From NCBI RefSeq assembly GCF_900156815.1, contig NZ_FTOT01000002.1, positions 620,001 through 684,000 on the forward strand: a stretch of 64,000 nucleotides of DNA. The letters are read 5' to 3'. The notes under the pieces were generated by a model, which was not told where the DNA came from, ran no database searches, and saw only the letters and a program-made list of their open reading frames with translations. Source of the DNA: Gemmobacter megaterium (GTDB taxonomy: Bacteria; Pseudomonadota; Alphaproteobacteria; Rhodobacterales; Rhodobacteraceae). The stretch's first letter is position 1. Each line of letters opens with the position of its first letter. Of the stretch, positions 17,438-28,675 are shown piece by piece. Position numbers and translations under genes: made by a program.

Positions 17438-18327
17438 CCGATGCAACTGCCGGAACCGTCGCGCAAACCACCACCCCGCCACAACGCCGTTCCTGGTGGC
17501 GCCGCCTGCTGCGCGACCGCGCCGCCGTTCTGGCGCTGGTGGTGTTGGCGCTGATCTTTGCCGCCGCAGCACTTGCGCCGTGGATCGCGCCCTATGACCC
17601 CTATGCCAGTTCACGCAAGGTGATGCTGCCTCCCGCCTGGGCCGCGCGCGGAACGATGGAGCATTTGCTGGGAACCGATCCGCAAGGGCGCGACATCCTT
17701 AGCCGTCTGCTGTATGGCACCCGCCTGACATTGCTGATCGGGTTGTCCAGCATCCTGATCGGCGGGATGTTCGGCTCTTTCCTCGGGCTGCTGGCGGCGT
17801 TCTATGGCCGGCTCGACCCCTGGATCATGCGGGTCTCCGACGTGCTGCTGTCGCTGCCCGCCATCCTGCTGGGGCTGGCCTTGGTAGCTGCGATGGGACA
17901 GGGCATCATGCCGGTGGTTCTGGCGCTGATCATCTCGACCATTCCAGACTGCGCGCGCATTGCCCGCGGCATTGCCATGGGCATCATGAAACAGGAATTC
18001 ATCGAGGCGGGCCGCGCCCTTGGTCTGCCCGACAGGCAGTTGTTCGTGCGCTATCTGCTGCGCAATGCGATTTCCTCGATCCTGATCTTTCTCAGCCTGC
18101 GGTTCGGGCAGTTGATCCTGATTGCCGCATCGCTGTCGTTCCTGGGGCTGGGCGCCCGCCCGCCGGTGGCCGAACTGGGGATGATGGCGGCACAGGGGCG
18201 CGATTTCTTTCTGTTCGCGCCACATATCGCCGTGATCCCCTCGGTGCTGATCCTGATCATCGTGCTGGCAGCCAATATCGCCGGCGACGCGCTGCGCGAC
18301 GTGCTGGACCCGCGCCTGCAAACCTGA
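17434..18327 (+). CDS. ABC transporter permease, DppC/OppC type
   Basis: The protein has 297 aa with an N-terminal cytoplasmic tail, a first membrane helix around residue 30, and five more after the LGTDPQGRDILSR motif characteristic of DppC. The coupling loop CARIARGIAMGIMKQEFIEA is present. It overlaps the first permease by 4 nt (ATGA), as expected for subunits needed in equal amounts. Confidence 0.93.
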   Translation: MTDATAGTVAQTTTPPQRRSWWRRLLRDRAAVLALVVLALIFAAAALAPWIAPYDPYASSRKVMLPPAWAARGTMEHLLGTDPQGRDILSRLLYGTRLTLLIGLSSILIGGMFGSFLGLLAAFYGRLDPWIMRVSDVLLSLPAILLGLALVAAMGQGIMPVVLALIISTIPDCARIARGIAMGIMKQEFIEAGRALGLPDRQLFVRYLLRNAISSILIFLSLRFGQLILIAASLSFLGLGARPPVAELGMMAAQGRDFFLFAPHIAVIPSVLILIIVLAANIAGDALRDVLDPRLQT

Positions 18328-18331
18328 ACCT

Positions 18332-18351
18332 GCGGGCGCAGTGCCGCCCGC
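18332..18351 (+). repeat. Short stem-loop before the binding-protein gene
   Basis: GCGGGCG and CGCCCGC form a 7-bp stem around CAGTGC, followed by a C-rich stretch with few T. It may reduce read-through or protect mRNA ends between permease and binding-protein genes. Confidence 0.4.
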
Positions 18352-18425
18352 CCCTTCTCAACACGGCCACCAAACGAGCCGCGAGCGACCTGCAACCAAG
18401 ACCACCCAACAAGGAGCCCGACGCG

Positions 18426-20012
18426 ATGTTTTCCAGAAAGTCATCCCTGCTGCTGAGCGCGGCACTTGCCGCCGCGCTTCCGGCCGCCGGCCTTCAGGCG
18501 CAAGAGGTCAAGCTGGCCCGCCTGATCGATTCCAACAGCTATGATCCGCACAAGACCACCGCGACAGCCGCGGCCGAGGTGCTGTTCATGATCGCCGATA
18601 CGCTCGTGGCGATCGACTCCGACATGAAGACGCTGCATCCGGGACTGGCCAAGAGCTGGGACATTTCCGAAGACGGCCTGACCTACACCTTCCATCTGCG
18701 CGATGACGTCACCTTCTGCGATGGCAAGAAGATGACCGCCGCCGATGTCGCCTTCAGCTTTAACCGCTGGATCGACCCCGAGGTGAAATCGCCCGTCGCC
18801 TGGCGCGCTGGTCAGGTCGATGCGATCACCGCCATTGACGATACCACACTGGAATACAAGCTGAAGGCGCCGTTCTCGGAACTGCTGTATCAGCTCACCC
18901 AGAACTTTGCGGTGGTGATCGACAAGGAAACGGTGGACAGGCTGGGCCCCGATTTCGGCGTGGCGGGTTTCAACGGCACCGGGCCGTTCTGCTGGGGCGA
19001 ATGGCTGCCGCGTGACCGGTTCACCATGACGCGCAACCCCAACTATACCTGGGGCCCCGAGATCTATGAAAACACCGGCCCGGCCAAGGTGGAAAAGATC
19101 ACCTGGAGCATCATCCCCGAGGCGAACACCATCACCGCCGCGCTGATGACCGGCCAGATCGACGCCACCAACTATGCCCCGCATATCTCGCTCGACCAGT
19201 TCGAGACGATGCCGGGGTTTGTGGTCAGCCCGTCGGATTCGGCGCGCTACACCTATTTCGTCGGCTTCAAGCTGGACAAGCCGACCGTGTCCGATCTGGC
19301 GGTGCGCCAGGCGATGAACTATGCCTTTGACCGCGTGGCCCTGGTCGAGGACCAGTTCTATGGCAAGGTGCTGCCCGCCTACAGCTATATCGCCACCGAT
19401 ACACTGGACTGGAGTGCCGATGTCGAAAAGGTGCTGATCCAGAACTACGACATCGACAAGGCCAAGGCGCTGCTGGATGAAGCGGGCTGGTCGGTTGGCT
19501 CTGACGGGATCCGCGAAAAGGACGGGGTAAAGCTCAAGCCCGTGCTCTACAGCCTGTCGGGCGTATGGCCCAACATCATTCAGGCATTGCAGGCCGAACT
19601 GCTGAAGGTCGGTATCGACCTTGAACTGAACGTCTTTGACCCGACCGTGGGCTGGGGCAAGCTGGCGACCCAGGAATTCGACATGTTCACCATGGCCTAT
19701 CCCTATGTCTCGGCCGGCGACGCGATGAACCTGTATTTCCGCTCGGGCAACACCCCTGCCCCGAACCGCACCAACTGGAAGGACGCGGAAACCGATGCCT
19801 GGCTGGCCGCCGGTTCCGCCGCACTCAGCGATGCAGAACGGGCCGAAAACTTTGGCAAGGTGCTCTACAAGGTGCACGAGGCCGTGAACTGGCTGCCGCT
19901 GTACCACGCGCCTATCATCATCGTGCAGTCCGACAAGCTGAAGCCGATGACCGCGCATCCGATCTATGGCGCGGCCTATTACAAGGGCCTGGGCATCGAG
20001 CCCGCGCAATAA
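18426..20012 (+). CDS. Periplasmic substrate-binding protein of ABC importer (family 5)
   Basis: The protein has 528 aa. A Sec signal ends near LQA (residue 25), followed by the family 5 fold: the early DTLVAIDSDMKTLHPGLAKS segment, the YTFHLRDDVTFCDG motif and the hinge lobes. Family 5 proteins bind peptides, opines and similar solutes. It has a good AAGGAG site and is flanked by stem-loops, consistent with the usual excess of binding protein over membrane subunits. No lipobox is present, so it is soluble. Confidence 0.93.
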   Translation: MFSRKSSLLLSAALAAALPAAGLQAQEVKLARLIDSNSYDPHKTTATAAAEVLFMIADTLVAIDSDMKTLHPGLAKSWDISEDGLTYTFHLRDDVTFCDGKKMTAADVAFSFNRWIDPEVKSPVAWRAGQVDAITAIDDTTLEYKLKAPFSELLYQLTQNFAVVIDKETVDRLGPDFGVAGFNGTGPFCWGEWLPRDRFTMTRNPNYTWGPEIYENTGPAKVEKITWSIIPEANTITAALMTGQIDATNYAPHISLDQFETMPGFVVSPSDSARYTYFVGFKLDKPTVSDLAVRQAMNYAFDRVALVEDQFYGKVLPAYSYIATDTLDWSADVEKVLIQNYDIDKAKALLDEAGWSVGSDGIREKDGVKLKPVLYSLSGVWPNIIQALQAELLKVGIDLELNVFDPTVGWGKLATQEFDMFTMAYPYVSAGDAMNLYFRSGNTPAPNRTNWKDAETDAWLAAGSAALSDAERAENFGKVLYKVHEAVNWLPLYHAPIIIVQSDKLKPMTAHPIYGAAYYKGLGIEPAQ

Positions 20013-20023
20013 GCCCCCACCAT

Positions 20024-20051
20024 GGCCGGTCCCGCCTGCGCGGGCCCGGCC
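20024..20051 (+). repeat. Stem-loop after the binding-protein gene
   Basis: Twelve-base arms (20024-20035 with 20040-20051) with one mismatch and a CTGC loop lie 11 bases past the stop. No T-run follows. This position is typical of mRNA-stabilising hairpins behind binding-protein genes. Confidence 0.5.
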
Positions 20052-20086
20052 CCTGACTCCTGCCCCAGCCAGCCCCGGAGCCCCCG

Positions 20087-21073
20087 ATGCCAGATGCCCA
20101 ACCGCTTCTCGAGGTGCGCGACCTCCATGTCCATTTCAACACCGATGCCGGTCTGTTCCGCGCGGTGGACGGCATCAGTTTTTCGGTGCGCAAGGGGGCA
20201 ACGCTGGGGATCGTGGGGGAATCCGGCTGCGGCAAGTCCGTGACATCGCTGGCCATCATGCGGCTGCTGGCGCAGCCGGTGGCGCAATATGCGGGCGGCG
20301 ACATCCTGTTCCAGGGCCAAAGCCTGCTGGCGCTGTCGGAACCCGACATGCGCAAGATGCGCGGCGGCAAGATCGGGATGATCTTTCAGGAACCGATGAC
20401 CAGCCTGAACCCGGTCTATACCATTGCCGATCAGATCATAGAATCCCTGCGCGCCCATGGCGTGACCGACAAGGCGCAAGCCCGCGCCATCGAAATGCTG
20501 AAGCTGGTCGGCCTGCCCTCGCCCGAAAAGCGCGCCGATGATTACCCGCACCAGCTTTCGGGCGGACAGCGGCAGCGCGTGATGATTGCCCTTGCGCTGG
20601 CGAACGACCCGCAACTGCTGATCGCGGACGAACCGACCACTGCGCTGGATGTGACCATCCAGGCGCAGATCCTGGCGCTGATGCGTGATCTGTCGGCACG
20701 GACCGGCGCGGCCATCGTGCTGATCACCCATGATCTGGGCGTGGTGGCGGAAACCTGTGACGAGGTGGTGGTGATGTATGCGGGCAATGTGGTGGAACGC
20801 GCGCCCGTCGCCTCGCTGTTTGCCGCACCGCAACACCCCTATACCATCGGCCTGATGGCGGCCGTGCCGCGCATCGACAGCACCGCCGACCGGCTGGAGA
20901 CGATCCCCGGATCGGTGCCCCCGCCCTATATGGTGATCCCCGGCTGCAAGTTCGCCTCGCGCTGCCCGATGGCGGATGCGCGCTGCACCGGCGAACGCCC
21001 CCCCCTGCGCGAGATTGCCCCGGCGCATTTCGTCGCCTGCTGGTATGCACCCATCGAGGAGGCCGCCCAATGA
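20087..21073 (+). CDS. ABC transporter ATP-binding protein, DppD type
   Basis: The protein has 328 aa. Walker A is GESGCGKS, the signature is LSGGQRQRV, Walker B is [12 protein letters not shown] and the H-loop is ITHDLG. A C-terminal oligopeptide-transporter extension carries a cysteine cluster ([15 protein letters not shown]) typical of DppD/OppD, which often binds an iron-sulfur cluster. It overlaps the next ATPase gene by 4 nt. Confidence 0.94.
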   Translation: MPDAQPLLEVRDLHVHFNTDAGLFRAVDGISFSVRKGATLGIVGESGCGKSVTSLAIMRLLAQPVAQYAGGDILFQGQSLLALSEPDMRKMRGGKIGMIFQEPMTSLNPVYTIADQIIESLRAHGVTDKAQARAIEMLKLVGLPSPEKRADDYPHQLSGGQRQRVMIALALANDPQLLIADEPTTALDVTIQAQILALMRDLSARTGAAIVLITHDLGVVAETCDEVVVMYAGNVVERAPVASLFAAPQHPYTIGLMAAVPRIDSTADRLETIPGSVPPPYMVIPGCKFASRCPMADARCTGERPPLREIAPAHFVACWYAPIEEAAQ

Positions 21074-22134
21074 AACCGCCCGTGCTGGAGGCTGTGAACC
21101 TGACCAAGCACTATCCGGTGCACAAGGGCATCCTGAACCGCCAGATCGGCGCGGTGCAAGCCGTGTCTGATGTCAGCTTTCGCCTGATGGAAGGGGAAAC
21201 GCTGGCCATCGTCGGGGAATCCGGCTGCGGAAAATCCACCCTGGGCCGGGCGTTGCTGCGGCTGTCGGAACCGACGGCGGGCAATGTGCTGCTGGACGGG
21301 CGCGACATCACCACCCTGCCGACGGGACAACTGCGCACCACCCGGCGCGAGATGCAGATGGTGTTCCAGGACCCGTTCGGATCGCTCAACCCTCGCATGA
21401 CGGTGCGCGAAACGCTGCTGGAACCGATCATCCTGCACGGCGTCGCCACGGGGGCCGACGCCGATGCCATGGTGTCGGAGCTGCTGAAAACCGTGGGCCT
21501 GTCGGAATTCCATGCCGGGCGTTATCCGCATGAGTTTTCCGGCGGCCAGCGCCAGCGCATCTGCATCGCCCGCGCGTTGGCGACAAAACCACGGCTGATT
21601 GTCTGCGACGAGCCGGTCTCGGCGCTGGATGTGTCGGTTCAGGCGCAGATCGTCAACCTGCTCCAGGATCTGCAACGCCAGTTCGGCCTGTCCTACGTGT
21701 TCATCAGCCATGACCTTGCCGTGGTGCGCCACATCGCCGACCGGGTGGCGGTGATGTATCTGGGGCGCATCGTGGAAATGGGCGATGCCGAAACGCTGTT
21801 CCACGATCCGCGCCATCCCTATACCCGCGCGCTGGTCGCGGCGGCGCCCAAACCCATGCCCGGCGCCGTGCTGCCCGACCGCGCGGTCAAGGGCGACATG
21901 CCCAGTGCGCTGAACCCGCCATCGGGCTGCGCCTTCCACACCCGCTGCCCCATTGCGCGCGATGTCTGTTCGCGCGACCGGCCCGACTTGCGCGAGACCG
22001 GCGGCAAGCTGGTCGCCTGCCATTTCCCCGACGAGGCGGCCACGATCCCCGCCCCGGCCACCGCGCCGATGTCGGACGTTCTGCAAAAACGGCTGGCGGT
22101 GCTGGAGCAGCGCCGCCGCGCCGCGCTCGTGTAA
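21070..22134 (+). CDS. ABC transporter ATP-binding protein, DppF type
   Basis: The protein has 354 aa. Walker A is GESGCGKST, the signature FSGGQRQRI, Walker B LIVCDEPVSALD and the switch histidine ISHDLA. The C-terminal cysteine region (GCAFHTRCPIARDVC) is present, followed by about 50 extra residues. It is the second ATPase of the importer. The stop is 12 nt before the next hydrolase gene, which has its own GGGAGG site. Confidence 0.94.
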   Translation: MKPPVLEAVNLTKHYPVHKGILNRQIGAVQAVSDVSFRLMEGETLAIVGESGCGKSTLGRALLRLSEPTAGNVLLDGRDITTLPTGQLRTTRREMQMVFQDPFGSLNPRMTVRETLLEPIILHGVATGADADAMVSELLKTVGLSEFHAGRYPHEFSGGQRQRICIARALATKPRLIVCDEPVSALDVSVQAQIVNLLQDLQRQFGLSYVFISHDLAVVRHIADRVAVMYLGRIVEMGDAETLFHDPRHPYTRALVAAAPKPMPGAVLPDRAVKGDMPSALNPPSGCAFHTRCPIARDVCSRDRPDLRETGGKLVACHFPDEAATIPAPATAPMSDVLQKRLAVLEQRRRAALV

Positions 22135-22146
22135 AGGGAGGACACC

Positions 22147-23580
22147 ATGCGCACCGTCATCAACGCCGGCCACATCATCGCCTATCAGGACGGGGGCCAT
22201 CGCCACCTGACAGACGGGCATATCGTGGTGGAGAACGACCGCATCGCCCATGTCGGTGGCGGGGCCTTTGAGGGCACGGCAGACGAGATCATCGACGCCC
22301 GCCACCAGATTCTGACGCCCGGCTTCGTCAACACCCATGCCCATATCAGCGAGTCGCCGCTGGACAAGTCCTTTGTCGAGGATCGCGGCCCGCGTAACTT
22401 CTACCTCTCGGGGCTGTTCGAGTTTCTGACGGCACGCAAGGGCGCGCTGACCGATCAGGCGCGGCAGGCAGCGGTGGATTTCTCGATGGCCGAACTGATC
22501 CGCACCGGCACCACGACCATTGTCGAGATGGGGCTGATGGGGCCCTATGTGGCCGAACAGGCGGAAAAATCCGGCCTGCGCGCCTGGATCGGCGAGATGT
22601 ACTCCTCAACCACCTGGTACACCGATGATGGCCGCACCGTCGGCTATCGCCCGCGCGGCGACGATGGGGCAGCGGGCCTGGCCCAGGCCGTGAAGTTCAT
22701 CGAGGATGTCTCGGGCCGCGCCAACGGGCGCATCCAGGGTTTCCTCAGCCCTGCGCAGGTGGACACCTGTTCCGAGGATTTGTTGCGCAAGACCAAGGCC
22801 CTTGCGGCCGATATGGGGGTGCCGACCGCGCTGCACACGTCGCAATCGGTGCCGGAATTCCAGGAAATGGTGCGCCGCCATGGCTGTTCGCCCATCGAAT
22901 GGCTGGACCGGATCGGGTTTCTGGGGCCGGAACTGCTGATGGGCCATGCGATCATGCCGGGCGGCTCCAGTTGGGTGAACTATCATGCGCCAGATCTGGA
23001 TCTGCTGGTGGACAGCGGCACCAATGTCACCCATTGCGTCTGGGTCTATTGCCGCCGCGGCATCGCCATGGAAAGCTATTCGAAATACCTTGCCAAGGGC
23101 ATCAACATGACCCTGGGCACCGACACCTGCCCACAAAGCATGATCGAGGGGCTGCGCTGGACCGCCGTGATGTCCAAGGTGCAGGACCGCCGGACCGAGG
23201 TGGCGACGGCCGCCGATGTCTTCAACTCGGCCACGCTCGCTGGGGCCAAGGCGCTGGGGCGCGACGATATTGGCCGGATCGCCAAGGGGGCCAAGGCCGA
23301 TCTGCTGTTCTGGGATATCGCCAGCACCTTCATGACGCCGATGCGCGACCCTGTGCGCAACATTGTCTATTCGGCCCAGACAAATGACCTGAAATCCAGC
23401 ATGATCGACGGACATTTCGTGATGCGCGACCACATCATTCCCGGCTATGACGAGGCGACGCTTGCCGCAAACCTGCAAAAGGGGGCCCAGCACATGTGGG
23501 ACCATATGCATGTCGAGGACTGGGCGCACCGCAGCATTGACGAGCTGTCGCCGAACAGCTTCCCCGCATACCGCGCCTGA
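22147..23580 (+). CDS. Amidohydrolase of the chlorohydrolase/TRZ-ATZ type
   Basis: The protein has 477 aa. The metal-binding motif NTHAH (about residues 62-66), the mid-protein histidines TALHTSQS and LMGHAI, and the aspartate in LGTDTCP mark a subtype III amidohydrolase. Relatives deaminate or dechlorinate ring compounds or hydrolyse cyclic amidines. Its position after the ABC importer and before an aminotransferase suggests it acts on the imported compound. The exact reaction cannot be read from the sequence. Confidence 0.85.
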   Translation: MRTVINAGHIIAYQDGGHRHLTDGHIVVENDRIAHVGGGAFEGTADEIIDARHQILTPGFVNTHAHISESPLDKSFVEDRGPRNFYLSGLFEFLTARKGALTDQARQAAVDFSMAELIRTGTTTIVEMGLMGPYVAEQAEKSGLRAWIGEMYSSTTWYTDDGRTVGYRPRGDDGAAGLAQAVKFIEDVSGRANGRIQGFLSPAQVDTCSEDLLRKTKALAADMGVPTALHTSQSVPEFQEMVRRHGCSPIEWLDRIGFLGPELLMGHAIMPGGSSWVNYHAPDLDLLVDSGTNVTHCVWVYCRRGIAMESYSKYLAKGINMTLGTDTCPQSMIEGLRWTAVMSKVQDRRTEVATAADVFNSATLAGAKALGRDDIGRIAKGAKADLLFWDIASTFMTPMRDPVRNIVYSAQTNDLKSSMIDGHFVMRDHIIPGYDEATLAANLQKGAQHMWDHMHVEDWAHRSIDELSPNSFPAYRA

Positions 23581-23591
23581 CCGGCGCCCCG

Positions 23592-23609
23592 GTGCCCCGC
23601 AAGGGGCAT
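23592..23609 (+). repeat. Small stem-loop with GNRA tetraloop
   Basis: TGCCCC-GCAA-GGGGCA (with a flanking G-T pair) sits 11 bases after the hydrolase stop. GCAA is a stable GNRA tetraloop. It is another intra-operon hairpin without a T-run. Confidence 0.4.
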
Positions 23610-23634
23610 CCCTTCAGGAAAAGGCAGACGACCC

Positions 23635-24981
23635 ATGGACATGCTTCCCAACTCGACCGAAGCCCGCGACATCCGCTATCAGATGCCCGCCGCCGCCGAC
23701 ATGCGCAAACACGAAGAGACCGGATCGGTCGTCATCGAACGCGGCGAAGGCATCTATGTCTACGACAACACCGGCAAGCGGTATATCGAGGGGCTTGCCG
23801 GGCTGTGGTCGGTGGCGGTGGGCTTTGGCGAACCGCGTCTGGCCAAGGCGGCCTTTGACCAGATGTCCAAACTGCCCTATTACCACCAGTTCAACTACAA
23901 GACCCATGGCCCTTCGGTCGATCTGGCAGAAAAGCTGCTGTCGCTGATCCCGTTCCCGATGTCGAAGGTGCATTTCACCTCGTCCGGGTCCGAAGCGAAT
24001 GATCTGGTCGCCAAGATGGTCTGGTACCGCTCGAACGCCATGGGGCGGCCGGAAAAGAAAAAGATCATCGGCCGGATCAAGGGCTATCACGGCGTGACCA
24101 TCGCCGCCGGGTCAATCACCGGGATCGAGCGCAACCATACCAGCTTCGACCTGCCCCTCGACCGGATGATCCACACCTCCTGCCCCAGCTACGAGCTGTT
24201 CGGCAAGGAGGGCGAGTCCGAGGCCGACTTCACCGCCCGGATGCTGGCCGATCTGGAGGCATTGATCGAACGCGAAGGCGCCGACACCATCGCCGCGATG
24301 TGGGGCGAGCCGGTGATGGGCGCAGGCGGCGTGCTGCCGCCCCCGGCAGGCTATTGGGCCGGGGTGCAGGCGATCCTGCGCAAGCACGATATCCTGCTGG
24401 TTGCCGACGAGGTGATCTGTGGCTTTGGCCGGACGGGCAAGATGTTCGCCTGCGAAACCTATGACATCGTGCCCGATGTGCTGGTGCTGTCCAAGCAACT
24501 GTCGTCCTCGTATCTGCCGCTGTCGGCCATCGTGATCAACGATGCCTTCTACCAGCCCATCGCGGATGAATCGCACCGCATCGGGTCGTTCGGGCATGGG
24601 TTCACGGCCTCGGGCCATCCGGTCGCCACCGCAGTGGGGTTGGAGAACGTCAAGATCATCGAAGAACGCGATCTGGTTGGCAATGCAGCGCGTCTGGCAC
24701 AGATGTTCCAGGCCGGGATCAAGGATCTGGCCACCCATCCGCTGGCCGACCATGCGCGCGGTGTCGGCCTGATCGGGGCGGTGGAACTCAAGGGTTGGGA
24801 CAAGCCGGGGCAGGCTGGCACCGCCGTAGCCGACCGGATGCAGGCCGAAGGGCTGATCATTCGCGGGATCGGCGATGCGATCTGCTTCTGCCCGCCGCTG
24901 ATCATCACCGAGGCGCAGGTGACAGAGATGTTCGCCATTGCCCGCGCGGCGATGGATGCCGTTGCCGCAGAGCGCGGCTGA
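23635..24981 (+). CDS. Class III PLP-dependent aminotransferase (omega-transaminase type)
   Basis: The protein has 448 aa. Fold markers are GLAGLWSVAVGFG (N-terminal active-site loop), the phosphate-cup TSSGSEAND, VADEVICGFGRTG with the PLP aspartate, and the Schiff-base lysine in LSKQLSSSYLP. The family transfers amino groups from omega-amines or beta-amino acids to pyruvate or similar acceptors. As the last gene of the island it could process an amine released by the amidohydrolases. Substrate is unknown. Confidence 0.9.
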   Translation: MDMLPNSTEARDIRYQMPAAADMRKHEETGSVVIERGEGIYVYDNTGKRYIEGLAGLWSVAVGFGEPRLAKAAFDQMSKLPYYHQFNYKTHGPSVDLAEKLLSLIPFPMSKVHFTSSGSEANDLVAKMVWYRSNAMGRPEKKKIIGRIKGYHGVTIAAGSITGIERNHTSFDLPLDRMIHTSCPSYELFGKEGESEADFTARMLADLEALIEREGADTIAAMWGEPVMGAGGVLPPPAGYWAGVQAILRKHDILLVADEVICGFGRTGKMFACETYDIVPDVLVLSKQLSSSYLPLSAIVINDAFYQPIADESHRIGSFGHGFTASGHPVATAVGLENVKIIEERDLVGNAARLAQMFQAGIKDLATHPLADHARGVGLIGAVELKGWDKPGQAGTAVADRMQAEGLIIRGIGDAICFCPPLIITEAQVTEMFAIARAAMDAVAAERG

Positions 24982-24991
24982 CAGCGTTGAC

Positions 24992-25015
24992 GCGGGGGGG
25001 CACAAGCCCGCCCGC
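24992..25015. terminator. Hairpin between convergent aminotransferase and proB genes
   Basis: Nine-base arms (GCGGGGGGG / CCCGCCCGC, one mismatch) with loop CACAAG, 10 bases after the aminotransferase stop. There is no T-run on either side, so it is a weak call for a bidirectional terminator. Confidence 0.35.
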
Positions 25016-25094
25016 GCACGCCCCCGCCCGTACGACGCGGGCAAGCCCCTGAAATGTGGATCAGAGCGACAGCGGCGCCCCCCGACGCCGAGGA

Positions 25095-27295
<2,201 letters not shown>

Positions 27296-27652
27296 CTATC
27301 GCATCAGGCAGCGCAGCACCCAGACATCGTAGCGCGCATGATCCAGCGCCGACAAGGCCGGGCTGGAGGCCACCATCCAACCGGAATAGACCGGATCGGG
27401 GGCCAGGCTGTCGCGAATGGTCAGATGCGCATAGGCTTCGCCTGCAGGATTGTCCTCCGGGTAGCGGCAACCATCGAGCTGAATCGTCAAGCGGCCCCAG
27501 GCCGCTGATTGTCCGCGCGACAGTTCGACATCCGCCGTTTCACCCGACGCCTTGTCCAGCCAGCGCAACTCGGCACCGGGTGCCTCGCGCATGGATTGCG
27601 CCTGGGCCGCACCGACCGCAAGACAGACAAGAAGAACCGAAAGCCGGATCAT
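27296..27652 (-). CDS. DUF2155 periplasmic protein
   Basis: The protein has 118 aa with a Sec signal ending at AQA (residue 18). The body contains the DUF2155 features LRWLDKASGET, DGCRYP and YSGWM(V)ASSPALSALDHARYDVWVLRC. The family is common in alphaproteobacteria and uncharacterised. It overlaps the mlaD-like gene by 4 nt (ATGA), so the two may act together at the envelope. Confidence 0.85.
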   Translation of the reverse strand: MIRLSVLLVCLAVGAAQAQSMREAPGAELRWLDKASGETADVELSRGQSAAWGRLTIQLDGCRYPEDNPAGEAYAHLTIRDSLAPDPVYSGWMVASSPALSALDHARYDVWVLRCLMR

Positions 27653-28131
27653 TCGGCCGCTCCGGCCCCGTCTTTCAGCGCATCCTCGGCAGATCCCCCG
27701 ACGAACTTCATCAACAGACCTGTCAGACTGACAGACCCTTGCGTATCCTCGATCTCTGCCCCCGGCTCCAGGTTGAAGGGCGACCCGCCTGGCATGATCT
27801 CCAGGAAGTTGCCGCCCAGAAGCCCTTCGGAGGAAATCAGCGCAGTGCTGTCGTCCGGCAGCTCTATCCCGTCACGGATGGTAAAGCGCGCCTCGGCCAT
27901 GAAGGTCTGAGGGTTGAGATCCAGCCGGGTGATTGCCCCGATCTTGACGCCGCCCAGCCGCACATCAGTGCCAACCCGCACACCCTCGACAGATCGAAAT
28001 GCGGCACGCAATTCATAGCTGTCCGCCTGCGGGCCAAGACCTGTTGCCTGAACCGCATAGATCAGAAACGCCGCCGCAACAGCAAGCACACCACCGCCGA
28101 CCGCGACCTCGGTCAGATTCTCGCCGCTCAT
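27649..28131 (-). CDS. mlaD: MlaD/MCE-domain lipid transport protein
   Basis: The protein has 160 aa. One N-terminal membrane helix (about residues 8-25) anchors an MCE domain with [15 protein letters not shown] and [10 protein letters not shown], which forms periplasmic hexameric rings moving phospholipids. It belongs to the Mla pathway for outer-membrane asymmetry. The other mla genes are not nearby. The ATG at 28131 overlaps the stop of the upstream gene (ATGA). Confidence 0.9.
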   Translation of the reverse strand: MSGENLTEVAVGGGVLAVAAAFLIYAVQATGLGPQADSYELRAAFRSVEGVRVGTDVRLGGVKIGAITRLDLNPQTFMAEARFTIRDGIELPDDSTALISSEGLLGGNFLEIMPGGSPFNLEPGAEIEDTQGSVSLTGLLMKFVGGSAEDALKDGAGAAE

Positions 28132-28502
28132 TCCGGCTGCCATGCCTCGTAGTCGCGACGCTCGACCGGGGCCGGGCGGCGCAGCGATCCGGCGGGCACA
28201 TAGGCCGCATCGGTGCCTGTCATGTTCTCGTGGTGCGGCTTTTCCCATGGCTTGTGGGCCAGCGGCTTGTCGGTCGGCGGCTCGTCCCAGGTGTGGTGCA
28301 GCCAGCCGTGCCAATCGGGGGGCACGCGGCTCGCCTCCATCTCGCCATTGAAGATGACCCAGCGTTTCTTGCCATCGCGCGAGCGATAATAGACGTTGCC
28401 CTGGGCATCCTCGCCCACCTTGACGCCATTGCGCCAGGTGAAGAAGCGGGTGTTCAGCGTCTGGCTGTTCCACCAGGTCAGGAAGCTGAGCAGGAACTTC
28501 AT
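28128..28502 (-). CDS. NDUFA12-like NADH:ubiquinone oxidoreductase accessory subunit
   Basis: The protein has 124 aa from the ATG at 28502 behind GGAGG. It contains the NDUFA12 signature region [30 protein letters not shown](R)[11 protein letters not shown] and [12 protein letters not shown]. This accessory subunit (B17.2 in mitochondria) is found in alphaproteobacterial complex I. It heads a three-gene overlapping operon with mlaD and DUF2155. Its presence supports the alphaproteobacterial assignment. Confidence 0.93.
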   Translation of the reverse strand: MKFLLSFLTWWNSQTLNTRFFTWRNGVKVGEDAQGNVYYRSRDGKKRWVIFNGEMEASRVPPDWHGWLHHTWDEPPTDKPLAHKPWEKPHHENMTGTDAAYVPAGSLRRPAPVERRDYEAWQPE

Positions 28503-28601
28503 CGGGATTCCTCCGGCATTGCTTGGCACTCTATGAACCATAGGCGCGGCAAGATCCAGCGGCAACAGCGGCGCTGGCACGGCTGAGTTCTGCGCCAACC
28601 G

Positions 28602-28615
28602 ATATCGGCCGATAT
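28602..28615. promoter_or_regulatory. Perfect 14-bp palindrome ATATCGGCCGATAT
   Basis: It lies in the 173-bp divergent gap between NDUFA12 and the Hint gene, 60 bp upstream of the latter. The shape suits a dimeric repressor operator. No regulator was identified. Confidence 0.35.
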
Positions 28616-28675
28616 TTACCGGGCATTCAGAAATCCTTGCGACATTTCAAGGGAGCAGCACCAAGGGGGGCATGA

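Noticed and set aside
18441-20009. A 522-codon open frame on the minus strand opposite the binding-protein gene
   Set aside because: It mirrors the codon pattern of the plus-strand gene, is rich in His/Arg/Gly/Asp with no recognisable domain, and has no ribosome site. High GC makes such antisense frames common.
27296-28502. Whether the NDUFA12-mlaD-DUF2155 block marks horizontal transfer
   Set aside because: Composition and close overlaps look native, and the genes are standard alphaproteobacterial content.
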